Assembly (NCBI GenBank): GCA_021781455.1
Contig: JAJXWV010000043.1
Location: 1-64,000, forward strand
Direction of reading: 5' to 3'
DNA length: 64,000 bases
From: Acidobacteriota bacterium
GTDB taxonomy: Bacteria; Acidobacteriota; Thermoanaerobaculia; Gp7-AA8
Below, one piece after another: positions 35,794 to 44,699 of the stretch (position 1 is the stretch's first letter; every line of letters begins with the position of its first letter). The notes under the pieces were generated by a model. That model ran no database searches, had not been told where the DNA came from, and was given only the letters and a program-made list of their open reading frames with translations. The position numbers and the translations under genes were made by a program.

Positions 35794-35867
35794 GCGCTCC
35801 TCCTTTGACCGTTCGACCCGGTGCAGCGCACGGGAAGAACCATCGAAGGGGCGAGTTCACGCGACCG

Positions 35868-35962
35868 TGACACGGGCTCTTGGCTGTTGGCTCTTGGCTC
35901 TTGGCTCTTGGGGGCCGGGGTTTGCAAGAGCCAAGAGCCAACAGCCCACAGCCTCGTGACCG
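35868..35962. repeat. GGCTCTT heptads, inverted pair
   Basis: GGCTCTT heptads (with one GGCTGTT) face AAGAGCC heptads across GGGGGCCGGGGTTTGC, between divergent tonB-like and pilT-like genes. Confidence 0.9.
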
Positions 35963-35993
35963 CTGGCATACTTCGTTCGTATAACGTTGGGCA

Positions 35994-37181
35994 ATGACGA
36001 GGCTGACAAGAGACGAGCATCTCGAGCAGCTCGTGCGCGAGTTGAACGAGCGCGACGAGCGGTGCGGTGCGCCCGAGCTGCCGCCGGCCAGCGTGCCCGA
36101 AGGCAATCCGCTGGAGCGCCTGCTGGTGGAGATGACGCAGCGCGGAGCAAGCGATCTGCTGCTCATCGCGGGCAATCCTCCGATCCTTCGCATCGGCGGG
36201 CGCCTGGTGCGAACGGAAGCGGACGTGCTCGACGGCGGCGACGTGGCCGCCCTCTTCCACGGCTTGATCGGGCTGCGCTTTCGCACGCAGATCGAGGACG
36301 ACGGCGCCGCGGACTTCTCACTTCGCCTGGCCAGCGCCGTGAGCACAGACGAGCGGCGGGCACGGCGTTTCCGCGTCAACGTGCACCATCAGCGCGGCAC
36401 GCTGGCCGCGGCGATCCGATCGCTGCCGACCGAGGTGCCGACGCTCGGGCAGCTGAACCTTCCGCCGTCGCTCGCCGAGATGGTGAAGCCGACCCGCGGT
36501 CTGGTGCTCGTCTGCGGGCCGACCGGCGCAGGCAAGACCACAACGCTCGCGGCGATGGTGGGCGAGCTCAATCGCACCGAGGCGCGGCATGTCGTGACCA
36601 TCGAAGACCCGATCGAGTACGAGCATCGCAACAGCAAGTCGGTCATCGAGCAGGTCGAAGTGGGTCGCGATGCTCCGTCGTTTGCGGCGGCGCTCCGCGC
36701 GGCCCTGCGGCAGGATCCCGACGTGATCCTCGTCGGCGAGATGCGCGATCTGGAGACCGTGTCGATCGCTCTCACCGCCGCGGAGACCGGCCACCTGATC
36801 CTCTCCACTCTGCACACGAGCGACGCCGCACAGGCCATTCACCGCATCATCGACGTCTTCCCGCCGGAGCAGCAGAGCCAGATCCGCCAGCAGCTGGCGC
36901 TGTCGTTGAACGCCATCGTCTGCCAGCAGCTGATCCCGCGCTCGGACGGCCCGGAGCGGGCTGTCGCCGTCGAGGTGGTCATCGCCAACCAGGCCGTGCG
37001 CAACCACATCCGCCAGGGAAAGCTGCAGCACCTGGCCACCGAGATCACGATCGCGAAGCGGCAGGGAATGATCTCCCTCGAAGACTCGCTGGCGCGCCTG
37101 GTCAAGCAGGGAATGATCACGCTCGAAGACGCGCGGAACCGGGCCACGAGACCGGACGAGCTGGAGAGTCTGCTGCGGTAG
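35994..37181 (+). CDS. Type IV pilus retraction ATPase (PilT-like)
   Basis: This 395-residue AAA+-like ATPase has Walker A GPTGAGKTT (residues 175-183), the Asp box ATIEDP-like VTIEDPIEYEH, Walker B DVILVGEMRD and the His box LSTLHTSDA. It closely follows PilT, which retracts type IV pili, though no pilus genes are nearby. The C-terminus carries two copies of a GMISLED/GMITLED motif, where PilT has one AIRNLI-type region. TATAAC at 35980-35985 lies eight bases before ATG. Confidence 0.9.
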   Translation: MTRLTRDEHLEQLVRELNERDERCGAPELPPASVPEGNPLERLLVEMTQRGASDLLLIAGNPPILRIGGRLVRTEADVLDGGDVAALFHGLIGLRFRTQIEDDGAADFSLRLASAVSTDERRARRFRVNVHHQRGTLAAAIRSLPTEVPTLGQLNLPPSLAEMVKPTRGLVLVCGPTGAGKTTTLAAMVGELNRTEARHVVTIEDPIEYEHRNSKSVIEQVEVGRDAPSFAAALRAALRQDPDVILVGEMRDLETVSIALTAAETGHLILSTLHTSDAAQAIHRIIDVFPPEQQSQIRQQLALSLNAIVCQQLIPRSDGPERAVAVEVVIANQAVRNHIRQGKLQHLATEITIAKRQGMISLEDSLARLVKQGMITLEDARNRATRPDELESLLR

Positions 37182-37192
37182 GCGAGCGTGCA

Positions 37193-37291
37193 CTCGGTCA
37201 CCGAGTCACCAAGTCACCTGTGCCCATCAGGCGCGTTATGGGAACGTCGCCGACTCGGTGACCCGGTGACCCGGTGACCCGGTGACTCGTA
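37193..37291. repeat. GGTGACCC/AGTCACC 8-bp repeat, inverted pair
   Basis: CACCGAGTCACCAAGTCACC faces GGTGACCC tandem units across about 35 bp. The array stops exactly at the -10-like TACAAT (37290-37295) of the next gene. Confidence 0.9.
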
Positions 37292-37302
37292 CAATCCGGC
37301 CG

Positions 37303-38562
37303 ATGCGCCTCCCTCGCGCCAGGTTCGACCTCACGATCCTGGTTTTCCTCGCTCTCGCCGCCCACTTCCTCTACCTCCACTACAGCGGCGACTTCTTCTT
37401 CCCCGACTCGGTCACCTACCTCACGCCTGCGCACAATCTGCTCCGGGGCCTTGGCTTCTCGGTCGAGAGGGATTTGCCGGAGACCTTCCGCACGCCCGGC
37501 TATCCCCTGTTTCTGCTGCCGTTTCTCGCGGCCACGCTGAACGTCGTTCCGATCGTCGTCGTGCAACACCTGCTCGCCGTGGCCCTCGTGCCGGCCGTCT
37601 ACCTCGTGGCGCGCCGCATCACGGGCAGCCGTCCGGGCGCGCTCGCGGCCGGGCTGATCATGGCCCTCGACATTCCGACCATTCACTACGCGAACAAGGT
37701 CCTGACCGAGAGCCTGTTCACCTTCGTTCTGTTCGGACTTTTCGTTCTCGTCCTTCGCATCCGCCGGCGCGGCGCCACGATCGCGCTGATGCTCGCCAGT
37801 GGCGCGATTGCCGGCGTGCTCGTGCTGATCCGTCCGGCGGCGATCCTCTATTTCCTCGTTCCAGCGCTTTTTCTCGCGCTGACGGAAAACCTTCGCAAGG
37901 TGGCTGCGTTCACGGCCATTGCCGTCCTCATCCCGGCGGTCTGGGGCATCCGCAACAGCGTCGAGGCCGGCGGTTTCACCGTGTCGTCCGTCGCCGGGAT
38001 CAACATGCTGCTCCATCGCGCCGCCCCGTCGATCGCCATCTTCGAGAAGGGCGCATTCCAGGATGATCTGGCGATGTGGCAGGAACGGCTCACGGCGGCT
38101 GCCAACCGGGAGATCGTCGAAAGGGAACACGTGAGATCGATCGACGACGTCGACGGTCCGGTAGCGGCCCGGTATTACGGCGAGATCGGCGGGCGCATTG
38201 CCTTCGAGCATCCGTGGGGACTGACGCTGGTGGTCATCCGGGGCGTGCTGGTCGACCTTTTCGAGACTGATTTCGAAGCGATCGTCATGGTCAGTCGCAT
38301 CCCGTCGACGATTCTCGAGGAAGTGATCGGCGCGGTGACGGTCGGGGTCACGCTTCTGGCGCTTCTCGGCGCGGTCGCTCTCTGGAAACGCGATCGCGCC
38401 GTCGCCGCGCTGATCGTTGCCACGATCGGCTACTTCGTGCTGATCTCGGCCGGCGGCGAGTCCGAGGCGCGGTTCCGAGTTCCGGTGGTGCCGATGATCG
38501 CGATTGCCGCCGGCGCGGGAGTGGAAGCCATGCGGCGGGGCGTGCGGGAATCGGCGAATTGA
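37303..38562 (+). CDS. GT-C fold glycosyltransferase (ArnT/PMT-like membrane protein)
   Basis: This 419-residue protein has about ten helices and an acidic first extracytoplasmic loop (FFFPDSVTYLTPAHNLLRG followed by FRTPGYPLF), the typical D-x-Y-x(n)-PGYP pattern of lipid-linked sugar transferases of the GT39/GT83 class. It would transfer a sugar from a polyprenyl carrier to protein or lipid. TACAAT lies seven bases before ATG 37303, so a leaderless mRNA is likely. Confidence 0.8.
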   Translation: MRLPRARFDLTILVFLALAAHFLYLHYSGDFFFPDSVTYLTPAHNLLRGLGFSVERDLPETFRTPGYPLFLLPFLAATLNVVPIVVVQHLLAVALVPAVYLVARRITGSRPGALAAGLIMALDIPTIHYANKVLTESLFTFVLFGLFVLVLRIRRRGATIALMLASGAIAGVLVLIRPAAILYFLVPALFLALTENLRKVAAFTAIAVLIPAVWGIRNSVEAGGFTVSSVAGINMLLHRAAPSIAIFEKGAFQDDLAMWQERLTAAANREIVEREHVRSIDDVDGPVAARYYGEIGGRIAFEHPWGLTLVVIRGVLVDLFETDFEAIVMVSRIPSTILEEVIGAVTVGVTLLALLGAVALWKRDRAVAALIVATIGYFVLISAGGESEARFRVPVVPMIAIAAGAGVEAMRRGVRESAN

Positions 38563-38569
38563 GGCCGCC

Positions 38570-38770
38570 GTCACTCTGAGCCGGCGGCTACGACGATTTC
38601 GTCGTGGGATGGTCGACCGATCCCAACAGACGTACGGCCGATAGCTGTAGGGACGCGCAGCAGCGCGTCCGCAGCTCTCGATCCCAAAAACCAGGTTGCG
38701 GACGCGCTGCTGCGCGTCCCTACAGCTCACACCTCGCTTTGCGGACGCGCTGCCAGCGCGTCCCTACAAT
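38570..38770. repeat. GGGACGCGCAGCAGCGCGTCC hairpins and CACTCTGAGCCGG unit
   Basis: A CACTCTGAGCCGGCGG unit is followed by one forward and two reverse copies of the TGCGGACGCGCTGCTGCGCGTCCCTACA module. Confidence 0.85.
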
Positions 38771-38833
38771 CCACACCTCGCCCGCAAATTGCAGGGTGAA
38801 AGGGACAGGCACTCCATCAGAAAGGGAGGGGCA

Positions 38834-39157
38834 ATGGCACAGAAAAAAAAGGTGAAAAGAGCTCCGGCTGGGGTCGTCGAGGGCGGAGACGGCCGCGAGC
38901 AGACTCGTCGTTCAGGCAGTCAGATCGCCGATCCCGTCCCGCTCGCGCAGATCTACACGCCGACGCAAACCAGCCTCAAGGCTTCCTTCCGCGTCGACGG
39001 AAGCGATCAGCAGAGCGATCAGGACATAGCGGATGCCGCAGCCGACAACCGCTGGAGTGACGAGGACCGCTACACCAACCATTCCGGCGACCCGCGCATC
39101 GGCACTCATCGAAGAGCCTGCCAGGACGCAAGAGGACTCGACCGCGACAAAGAGTGA
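38834..39157 (+). CDS. Small charged protein of unknown function
   Basis: This 107-residue protein is highly charged and probably disordered, with a lysine-rich start (AQKKKVKRAP) and a D/R/H-rich end. No domain is recognised. GGGAGGGG ends four bases before the ATG, and the next gene starts 21 bases after its stop, also with a strong ribosome site, so the two form a small operon. Confidence 0.55.
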   Translation: MAQKKKVKRAPAGVVEGGDGREQTRRSGSQIADPVPLAQIYTPTQTSLKASFRVDGSDQQSDQDIADAAADNRWSDEDRYTNHSGDPRIGTHRRACQDARGLDRDKE

Positions 39158-39178
39158 TGATGAAAAGGAGAACCGACG

Positions 39179-39556
39179 ATGGCACAGGACACACCCAGCA
39201 GTGGATTCACCGCGCAGGCGGGAAGTGACGGTACGATGGACACAGCCGGCACCGGATCGTCCGCAGGCGTCGGGACCGACGTCTGCCCGCATTGCGGCGC
39301 TTCGAAGAATCCCGTCAACGGACTCGAGCAGTTCCTGGGCCGCCTCGGCCTCAGCGACGACGCCATCACGAACCTGAAGAGCTCGATGCAGAACGTGAAC
39401 GTCGAGCAGTACCTCGACACGGCTCGCGACTACTTGAAGGACAGCAGCGGAAAAGCGAAGAGCTTTGCCAAAGAGAACCCCGGCAAGGTCGCCGCCGGCG
39501 TGGCCGTGCTCGCAGTCGGCGCCGGCCTGCTGATCAGCGCGTTGAATCGGGAGTGA
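39179..39556 (+). CDS. DUF883/YqjD-like small stress protein with zinc knuckle
   Basis: This 125-residue protein has a low-complexity Gly/Thr/Ser start, a CPHC knuckle near residue 36, an amphipathic central helix (DDAITNLKSSMQNVNVEQYLDTARDYLKD) and a C-terminal membrane helix (VAAGVAVLAVGAGLLISAL). The last part resembles ElaB/YqjD proteins that tether ribosomes to the membrane in stationary phase. Only one CxxC is present, so metal binding would need a partner or dimer. Confidence 0.6.
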   Translation: MAQDTPSSGFTAQAGSDGTMDTAGTGSSAGVGTDVCPHCGASKNPVNGLEQFLGRLGLSDDAITNLKSSMQNVNVEQYLDTARDYLKDSSGKAKSFAKENPGKVAAGVAVLAVGAGLLISALNRE

Positions 39557-39587
39557 AGTCTGCGGCTGTCCGGCGGGGAGAGACGAG

Positions 39588-39618
39588 AGTTGCGGACGCG
39601 CTGCTGCGCGTCCCTACG
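39588..39618. repeat. GCGGACGCGCTGCTGCGCGTCCC hairpin
   Basis: A single TTGCGGACGCGCTGCTGCGCGTCCCTAC module follows the stress-protein gene. A GGGCGCCGGTTGCGGCGCCC hairpin at 39625-39645 lies between it and the convergent S1 gene and may be a terminator. Confidence 0.75.
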
Positions 39619-39691
39619 GAAAAGGGCGCCGGTTGCGGCGCCCTTCAATCGCCCGAGCATTCGGGCAGGCTGCGTTCAGATGACCTGAGCC

Positions 39692-41089
39692 CTACTTCTT
39701 CTTTTCCATCGCCTTGCGGAAGGCGAGAGCCATGGCGCTCTCCCCTTCGCCTTCATGCTGCTCGTCCATGAACTTCGAGTACTCCTCGCGCTCGGCGGCG
39801 GCCTTCGCGGCGTCGTGGCTGAGGGAGATGCGCTTGCGGTTCGTGTCGACGCTCATGACTCGGATGACGATCTTCTCGCCCGATTTCAAGGCACCGCCGT
39901 CGGACGTGGTCAACTCCGAGTTCGGCACGAGGCCGACCAGGCCGGGCTCGAGCTGAACGAAGAGTCCCGGCTGGCCGGCGTGGTCGATGACGCCTTCCAC
40001 GACTTTGCCGATCGGGTATTTCTGCGAGGCCGTTTCCCACGGGTCGCTGATGGCCACTTCGCGGAGGGAGAGAGACAGGCGGCGCTTGGCGGGGTCGACT
40101 TCCCTGATCCAGCCCGAGACGGAGGAGCCGATGGCCACCGATGGGTCGTTGGTCTTGATGCCGAGGGGGAGCTGCGAGACGTGCACGAGTCCGTCGAGGC
40201 CCGGCTCGACTTCGACGAAGAAGCCGAAATCGGTGGAACGGACGATCTTGCCGATGAACGGCGTTCCCGGCGTGTAACGCTCCGCCACATCGGTCCAGGG
40301 ATCGCTTTCGAAATCCTTCATCGAGAGCGAAATGCGCTTGCCGTCGTTCTCGACTTTGATGACCTTGACGCGGACTTCCTGGCCGATGGAGACCATCTCC
40401 TTCGGGTCGGTGACGCGGCGGCGGCTCATTTCCGAAACGTGAAGCAGGCCGTCCACTCCGCCGAGATCGATGAACGCACCGAACGGCGTGAGCGTCTTGA
40501 CCTTGCCCGTGAGCTCAGCGCCCGGAACGACGATGCGGCGGGCTTCTTCGGCGCGGGCGGCGGCGGCTTCCTTGAGCAGCGCAGCGCGGGAGACCACGAT
40601 GCGGCGTCCGTCGTCGGAGAGCTCGGTGACCCGGAACTCGAAGGTCTGGTTCAGGAAGGCGTCGGGGTTCTCGATCTTCCCGAGCGCGATCTGGGACAGC
40701 GGGCAGAAGGCACGCAGGCCGCTGACGTTGACTTCGAAGCCGCCCTTGTTGCGCCCACTGACCTTCCCTTCGACGGGAAGGCGGTTGACATACATCTGCC
40801 GGAGCAGCTCGAGAGAGGCCTTGCCTTTGGCGAGCTTCCGGGAGATGCGGATCTCAGGTGTGGTCTTGACCACGGTGCCCTCGATCGTGTCGCCGATGTC
40901 GAGTCCCTCCAGCTCCGCAGCAGCCATGACCGCTTCCGAGGGCCCTCCATACGACACGAAGGCGTCGTCTCCTGAGATCGACACGATCGTTCCTCGCAGC
41001 AGTTCACCCTGTTCGGGAGTTTTGAAATTCAGACTCGCTTCGAACGCCTCTGCAAACGTAGCCTCGGCGTTATCTCTCGACTGGCTCAT
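39692..41089 (-). CDS. rpsA: S1 RNA-binding domain protein (ribosomal protein S1 type)
   Basis: This 465-residue protein has five S1 beta-barrels (about residues 30-90, 105-165, 190-265, 280-350 and 365-435), for example GKVKTLTPFGAFIDLGGVDGLLHVSEMS. The first two are the divergent ribosome-docking type (SYGGPSEAVMAAAEL), as in bacterial S1, which binds mRNA on the 30S subunit. Five to six repeats is within the range for S1. The C-terminus ends in FRKAMEKKK. The upstream region is long and gene-free, which is typical of an autoregulated S1 gene, but no control element could be identified. Confidence 0.85.
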   Translation of the reverse strand: MSQSRDNAEATFAEAFEASLNFKTPEQGELLRGTIVSISGDDAFVSYGGPSEAVMAAAELEGLDIGDTIEGTVVKTTPEIRISRKLAKGKASLELLRQMYVNRLPVEGKVSGRNKGGFEVNVSGLRAFCPLSQIALGKIENPDAFLNQTFEFRVTELSDDGRRIVVSRAALLKEAAAARAEEARRIVVPGAELTGKVKTLTPFGAFIDLGGVDGLLHVSEMSRRRVTDPKEMVSIGQEVRVKVIKVENDGKRISLSMKDFESDPWTDVAERYTPGTPFIGKIVRSTDFGFFVEVEPGLDGLVHVSQLPLGIKTNDPSVAIGSSVSGWIREVDPAKRRLSLSLREVAISDPWETASQKYPIGKVVEGVIDHAGQPGLFVQLEPGLVGLVPNSELTTSDGGALKSGEKIVIRVMSVDTNRKRISLSHDAAKAAAEREEYSKFMDEQHEGEGESAMALAFRKAMEKKK

Positions 41090-41394
41090 GGGGTTTTTTG
41101 TACCTTTCGTGAAGTCTCTCGGTCCGTGAGGACGGATGGGAACGCGTATGTTACTCGCGCTACGAGATACGTCGCAACAGCAGCCCGCACGCGAATTGTT
41201 CCGCATTCGAACGGTAATCGCCACCAGAGGGCGAAGTTGTGAGTCCGGAGCGTGAGAAGCGCCACAAAGATGCGATGGGAGCGGCCTCTGTTCTGTGTTT
41301 GCGCGATGACGAACGCGGCGACCGCGCAAGAGCCTCCAAGGCCGCTGAGCGGCCGGAGAGGTGGCGAACCTGATCAAGAAAGTTTTCAGCCCTC

Positions 41395-41423
41395 TTGCGC
41401 GACTCAGGGAGCGAACCTAGATT
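41395..41423 (+). promoter_or_regulatory. Putative sigma-70 promoter of the candidate RNA
   Basis: TTGCGC (41395-41400), 17 bases, then TAGATT (41418-41423). A start near 41430 would fall just before the first hairpin of the candidate RNA. Confidence 0.4.
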
Positions 41424-41429
41424 AGCTTC

Positions 41430-41660
41430 ACTCCGGTTCGGATGCCCCACGCGGATGTCAACGAACCGAAGGAGAAGCGTTTCGGGATGCGTAGGATCCC
41501 GAAACGAAGCGATCCGAAAGCGCCTTGCAGATGTGAACGGATCGCGCGGCGTCCCGGGAAGCAAAGGTTCGTCGGGACGGTCGGTTCGGATGCTCTCTGG
41601 TAGCTGTCAACGAACCGAGAGTGGGCTCGCGAGACCAGAGATCGCGAGCCTCTTTCTTTA
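41430..41660 (+). ncRNA. Candidate structured non-coding RNA with terminator
   Basis: This gene-free stretch folds into five consecutive hairpins: CGGTTCG/CGAACCG (41434-41468), CGTTTCGGGAT/ATCCCGAAACG (41478-41506), GATCCG/CGGATC (41510-41543), GTCCCG/CGGGAC (41551-41578) and a second CGGTTCG/CGAACCG (41582-41617), followed by a terminator. The first and fifth hairpins share GGTTCGGATGC and TGTCAACGAACCGA, so they look like copies of one module. No known class (6S, tmRNA, RNase P, SRP) was recognised. The opposite-strand open frame across it has no protein-like features. Confidence 0.5.
41624..41660 (+). terminator. Rho-independent terminator
   Basis: GGCTCGCGA (41624-41632) pairs with TCGCGAGCC (41642-41650) around a nine-base loop and is followed by TCTTTCTTTA. 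It lies upstream of the phosphatase gene, where no protein gene ends, which argues for a separate upstream transcript. Confidence 0.75.
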
Positions 41661-41713
41661 GGTGGCAGCGGGCAAAGAAATCCGGGAGCCATTCCGCTCG
41701 CTTAAAATACGGC

Positions 41714-42391
41714 ATGACCACCCGAGTCTTTCTCATCCGCCATGGCGCAACGGAGCTGACGGACGAGGACCGCTTCGCCGGCGCAGTCAATGTGATGCTC
41801 TCCGCCGCAGGCCGAGAGCAGGCCCGCCTCCTCGGCCAACGCCTGTCGAAAGAGGGGCTCGTAGCCGTCTACTCGAGTCCGCTGCAGCGAACCGTCGACA
41901 CGGCGGAGTACGTTGCCAGGCCGCACTCGCTGACCGTGGAGAAGATCGACGCGATGCTCGAGATCGCTCACGGTCACTGGGAAGGAATGCGCCGCGCCGA
42001 TGTCGAGCACGACTTCGCCGAGGAGTACCGCCGCTGGGAAAACGACCCGTACACCTTCGCGCCCTCTGGTGGAGAAAGCGGGCTCGACGTCACAGCACGC
42101 GCCCTTCCCGCGTTGATTGCACTCGTCGAGAAGCACTGCGACCAGCGTTTCGCGATCGTCTCGCACAAAGCCACCATCCGCCTGCTCCTCAGCTCGCTCC
42201 TCGGATTCGACCCGCGCCGCTACCGCGACCGGCTCGACCAAAGCCCCGCCGCGCTCAACGTCCTCGACTTCAAAGACGTGTCGGCCCCGCGGCTCACGCT
42301 CTTCAACAGCGTCTCGCACTACGCCGACGTCGGACTCCCGGAAGTACCGCACAGGAGACTGTCGAAGGTGTGGGGGAATGAAGAGTCCTGA
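41714..42391 (+). CDS. Histidine phosphatase family protein (phosphoglycerate mutase-like)
   Basis: This 225-residue protein has the catalytic RHG motif (LIRHGATELT, residues 6-15), a second arginine in SSPLQRTVDTAEY, a glutamate in EIAHGHWEGM and the second histidine in IVSHKATIRLLL. Family members include GpmB-like mutases, alpha-ribazole phosphatase and other phosphatases; the exact substrate is open. TAAAAT at 41703-41708 lies five bases before the ATG, with no ribosome site, so the mRNA is probably leaderless. Confidence 0.88.
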   Translation: MTTRVFLIRHGATELTDEDRFAGAVNVMLSAAGREQARLLGQRLSKEGLVAVYSSPLQRTVDTAEYVARPHSLTVEKIDAMLEIAHGHWEGMRRADVEHDFAEEYRRWENDPYTFAPSGGESGLDVTARALPALIALVEKHCDQRFAIVSHKATIRLLLSSLLGFDPRRYRDRLDQSPAALNVLDFKDVSAPRLTLFNSVSHYADVGLPEVPHRRLSKVWGNEES

Positions 42392-42735
42392 GTCCTGAGT
42401 GCTGAGTCCTGAGTCGCGCCCGTCACTCTGAGCCGGCGCAACCGCGGGGGTGGGCGGTTGGGTGGAGCGGCGGAGCGCGGCGAAGAGTCTCCAGCTTGCA
42501 CGATCGCGGCGAGCCTGCCGTCATGCGAGCCTCAATCGTCCCGGTAAGAGATCCTTCGCCGCGCTCCACCGCTCCCGCCCGCCCACCCCCGCGGTTCCGC
42601 CGGCTCAGGATCAGGATGACGGGCACACTGTTCCGCCCGCTCCGAATGAAGCTGCTCAGTACTCAGTACTCAGCACTCAGTACTCAGCACTCAGTACTCA
42701 GCACTCAGCACTCAGCACTCAGCACTCAGCACGGT
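42392..42735. repeat. Dispersed repeats and a long ACTCAGT/ACTCAGC heptad array
   Basis: ACTCAGG heptads (42388-42415) are followed by CACTCTGAGCCGG, GGCGAAGAGTCT facing AGATCCTTCGCCGC, and about eleven ACTCAGT/ACTCAGC heptads at 42655-42733, which run into the stop codon of the next gene. Confidence 0.9.
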
Positions 42736-44294
42736 CACTGCACGCGGAAGCTCACGTTCGCCACGACCGGATCGGCGATGGTGTAGATCTTCAGGTTGTT
42801 GGCCCTGTCGAGAATCTGCACCTGCTCGAGGCGCCACACGCCGACCGCTTCGTTGGCTGGAACGGCGACAGAGCCGCTCCAGGTCTGCGGATCGGTGGCC
42901 GAGCATGCGAACCAGAGCCTCGGCGGCTGCATGCCCGCGATCTTGCCCGTAAAGACGAAGTGGCCGTTCACGCTCGAGACGCCGGAGATGTCATCGCTGG
43001 CCGTGACACGGACGACGATGGTCCCGGGGGCTGCGGTGACGGGGCGATCGAGCGTGATCATGTCGACGCTCGGCGGATGCGAATCGCATTGATCGGCGAG
43101 GACGGTCAGGTGCACGGCTGCCACGAGCGGGTTGTCACGGCGCACCGCCACCATGTTGTTGGCCTTGTCCTGAAGCTGCACCTGTTCGAGCTGCCAGTCT
43201 CCGCAATCGGAGTTGGCCGGCGGGACGAAATCGCAGGCCCAGGCGTCGGCGCCCTCGCCGAGGCGGCAGCCGAAGCCGACGCGGGCGAATTTCGCAGGGC
43301 TGAGAAAAACGCCGCTGATGAGGTTCACGCCCGACTTGTCGTCGTCCGCCTGAACGAAGACCGTGTTCTTCTCCCCCGCCTTCATCGAAGGGTGGTCGAG
43401 CCAGATGGCTCGAAGCGTGGGAGGCGTGGAGTCGGCGTCTGAGGAGATGACGCGGAACGAAGCGCCCGAAAGCGTGCCCTGGCCGTAGCTGAACATGGCG
43501 GTGTTGTTCGCCTTGTCCGTCAGGCTCAGGTAGTTGACGTGCCATATCCCCTCGGCGGCGTTCTTCGGGATGGCGATGCGGGTCGTGTATCGGTTGGTGT
43601 CTCCCTCGCGCTGGACCGCGAAGCCCTGAAGAGCACCGCTGGGACTGATCACGTTTCCGGCGATGCTGGCGATGCCGCTCAGATCGTCGGTGGCGGTGAT
43701 CGCCAGGATCGTCGATTCGCCGTCCTTGACGGAAGGCGGGATGAACTCGGCGCCGAGTAGTTGCGGCGGCGTGATGTCGGAGTCCGGGTTTTTGGGATCA
43801 CGTGGGTCCTGCGCCGCCGCGCTGCTGGTCTGGGCGGGAGTCCTAGCAGCGGGCGCCGACGAAAACGCGTTGACGATCGGCGCCACGACGCGGGAGAGCA
43901 GCGACGGTTGCTTCTGCGGTGCCTTCGGAGTGGCGGCCGGCTGCGGCTTCGCGGCGCTCGATCCGGCGTTGCGACCGGCCTGCCCCGCCGAAGGCAGCGG
44001 CTCGTGAAGGAGCCGGTTGTAGCGCTGCTCGCGCTCACGCTGCCGTTCGCTTTCGGCCATCGTGGTGGAGGCCCCTTTGCCGGCCGGCGCCGTTGCCGCC
44101 GCCGCGCCGCTTTCCGCGACCGGCGAGGAGATCGCACGCGTGTCTGTTGTGGACGCGCCCCGCTCGGCGGCTCCGTCCGCACCGGCAGACACGCTTCCGG
44201 CGTAGCGGTGAATCCGCATGGCCACGGCCACGGCGAATGCCACGATGAGGAGCGTGAAGAACAGAGGGAGAAACCGGATGCGCGGTCGGTCCAT
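42735..44294 (-). CDS. Membrane-anchored protein with three tandem Ig-like repeats
   Basis: This 519-residue protein has one N-terminal helix (residues 8-26), a low-complexity linker to about 165, and then three homologous beta domains of about 110 residues (near 175-285, 290-400 and 405-519). Each repeats DDxSGVxSxxG and ends with a WxLEQVQxxDKANN-type strand. The repeats resemble bacterial Ig-like domains found in surface proteins. It lies eight bases after the ApaG stop, in one operon. The function is unknown. Confidence 0.7.
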   Translation of the reverse strand: MDRPRIRFLPLFFTLLIVAFAVAVAMRIHRYAGSVSAGADGAAERGASTTDTRAISSPVAESGAAAATAPAGKGASTTMAESERQREREQRYNRLLHEPLPSAGQAGRNAGSSAAKPQPAATPKAPQKQPSLLSRVVAPIVNAFSSAPAARTPAQTSSAAAQDPRDPKNPDSDITPPQLLGAEFIPPSVKDGESTILAITATDDLSGIASIAGNVISPSGALQGFAVQREGDTNRYTTRIAIPKNAAEGIWHVNYLSLTDKANNTAMFSYGQGTLSGASFRVISSDADSTPPTLRAIWLDHPSMKAGEKNTVFVQADDDKSGVNLISGVFLSPAKFARVGFGCRLGEGADAWACDFVPPANSDCGDWQLEQVQLQDKANNMVAVRRDNPLVAAVHLTVLADQCDSHPPSVDMITLDRPVTAAPGTIVVRVTASDDISGVSSVNGHFVFTGKIAGMQPPRLWFACSATDPQTWSGSVAVPANEAVGVWRLEQVQILDRANNLKIYTIADPVVANVSFRVQ

Positions 44295-44302
44295 GGCCGG
44301 CG

Positions 44303-44686
44303 TCAGTTGACGCTCCCCGGTACCGCCAGTGTGAACGGATCGATCTGCGCGTCGAACGAGTCGCCGCTCGACAGCCGCATCGTGTAGTGTCCGCCCATCG
44401 ATCCAACCGGGGTGCGCAACGGGCAGAAGCTCGTGTACTCGAACGACTGGCCCGATGCGATGATCGGCTGCTCACCGATGACCCCCGCCCCCGCCACTCG
44501 CTCGCTGTTCCCGTCGAGGTCGGTGATGATCCACTCCCGGCTGAGCAGTTGCGCGGATTCGGTTCCCATGTTCGTGATTCGGACGCGGTAAGCGAAGAAG
44601 AAGTAATGCTCTTCGGGGTCGCTCCGTTCAGGGACGTAAACGCTGCTGACCTGAATGCGAATCCCGCGGGTGGTCGTGTCGCTCAC
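44303..44686 (-). CDS. apaG: ApaG domain protein (Co2+/Mg2+ efflux protein family)
   Basis: This 127-residue protein matches ApaG over its full length: TTRGIRIQVSSVYVPERSDPEEHYFFFAYRVRITN, SREWIITDLDG, GVIGEQPIIASGQSFEYTSFCPL and GSMGGHYTM. It is a fibronectin-like fold linked to metal resistance and Ap4A metabolism. GTG 44686 is preceded by TACAAT seven bases away (44694-44699), which fixes the start; in-frame codons further upstream lie in a repeat. Confidence 0.9.
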   Translation of the reverse strand: MSDTTTRGIRIQVSSVYVPERSDPEEHYFFFAYRVRITNMGTESAQLLSREWIITDLDGNSERVAGAGVIGEQPIIASGQSFEYTSFCPLRTPVGSMGGHYTMRLSSGDSFDAQIDPFTLAVPGSVN

Positions 44687-44699
44687 TGACGAGATTGTA

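Noticed and set aside
41160-41564. Minus-strand open frame upstream of the S1 gene
   Set aside because: Arg/Ser-rich composition with no domain, and it crosses a series of palindromes ending in a terminator.
41430-41660. 6S RNA, tmRNA, RNase P RNA or SRP RNA
   Set aside because: None of the conserved sequences or end pairings of these RNAs was found.
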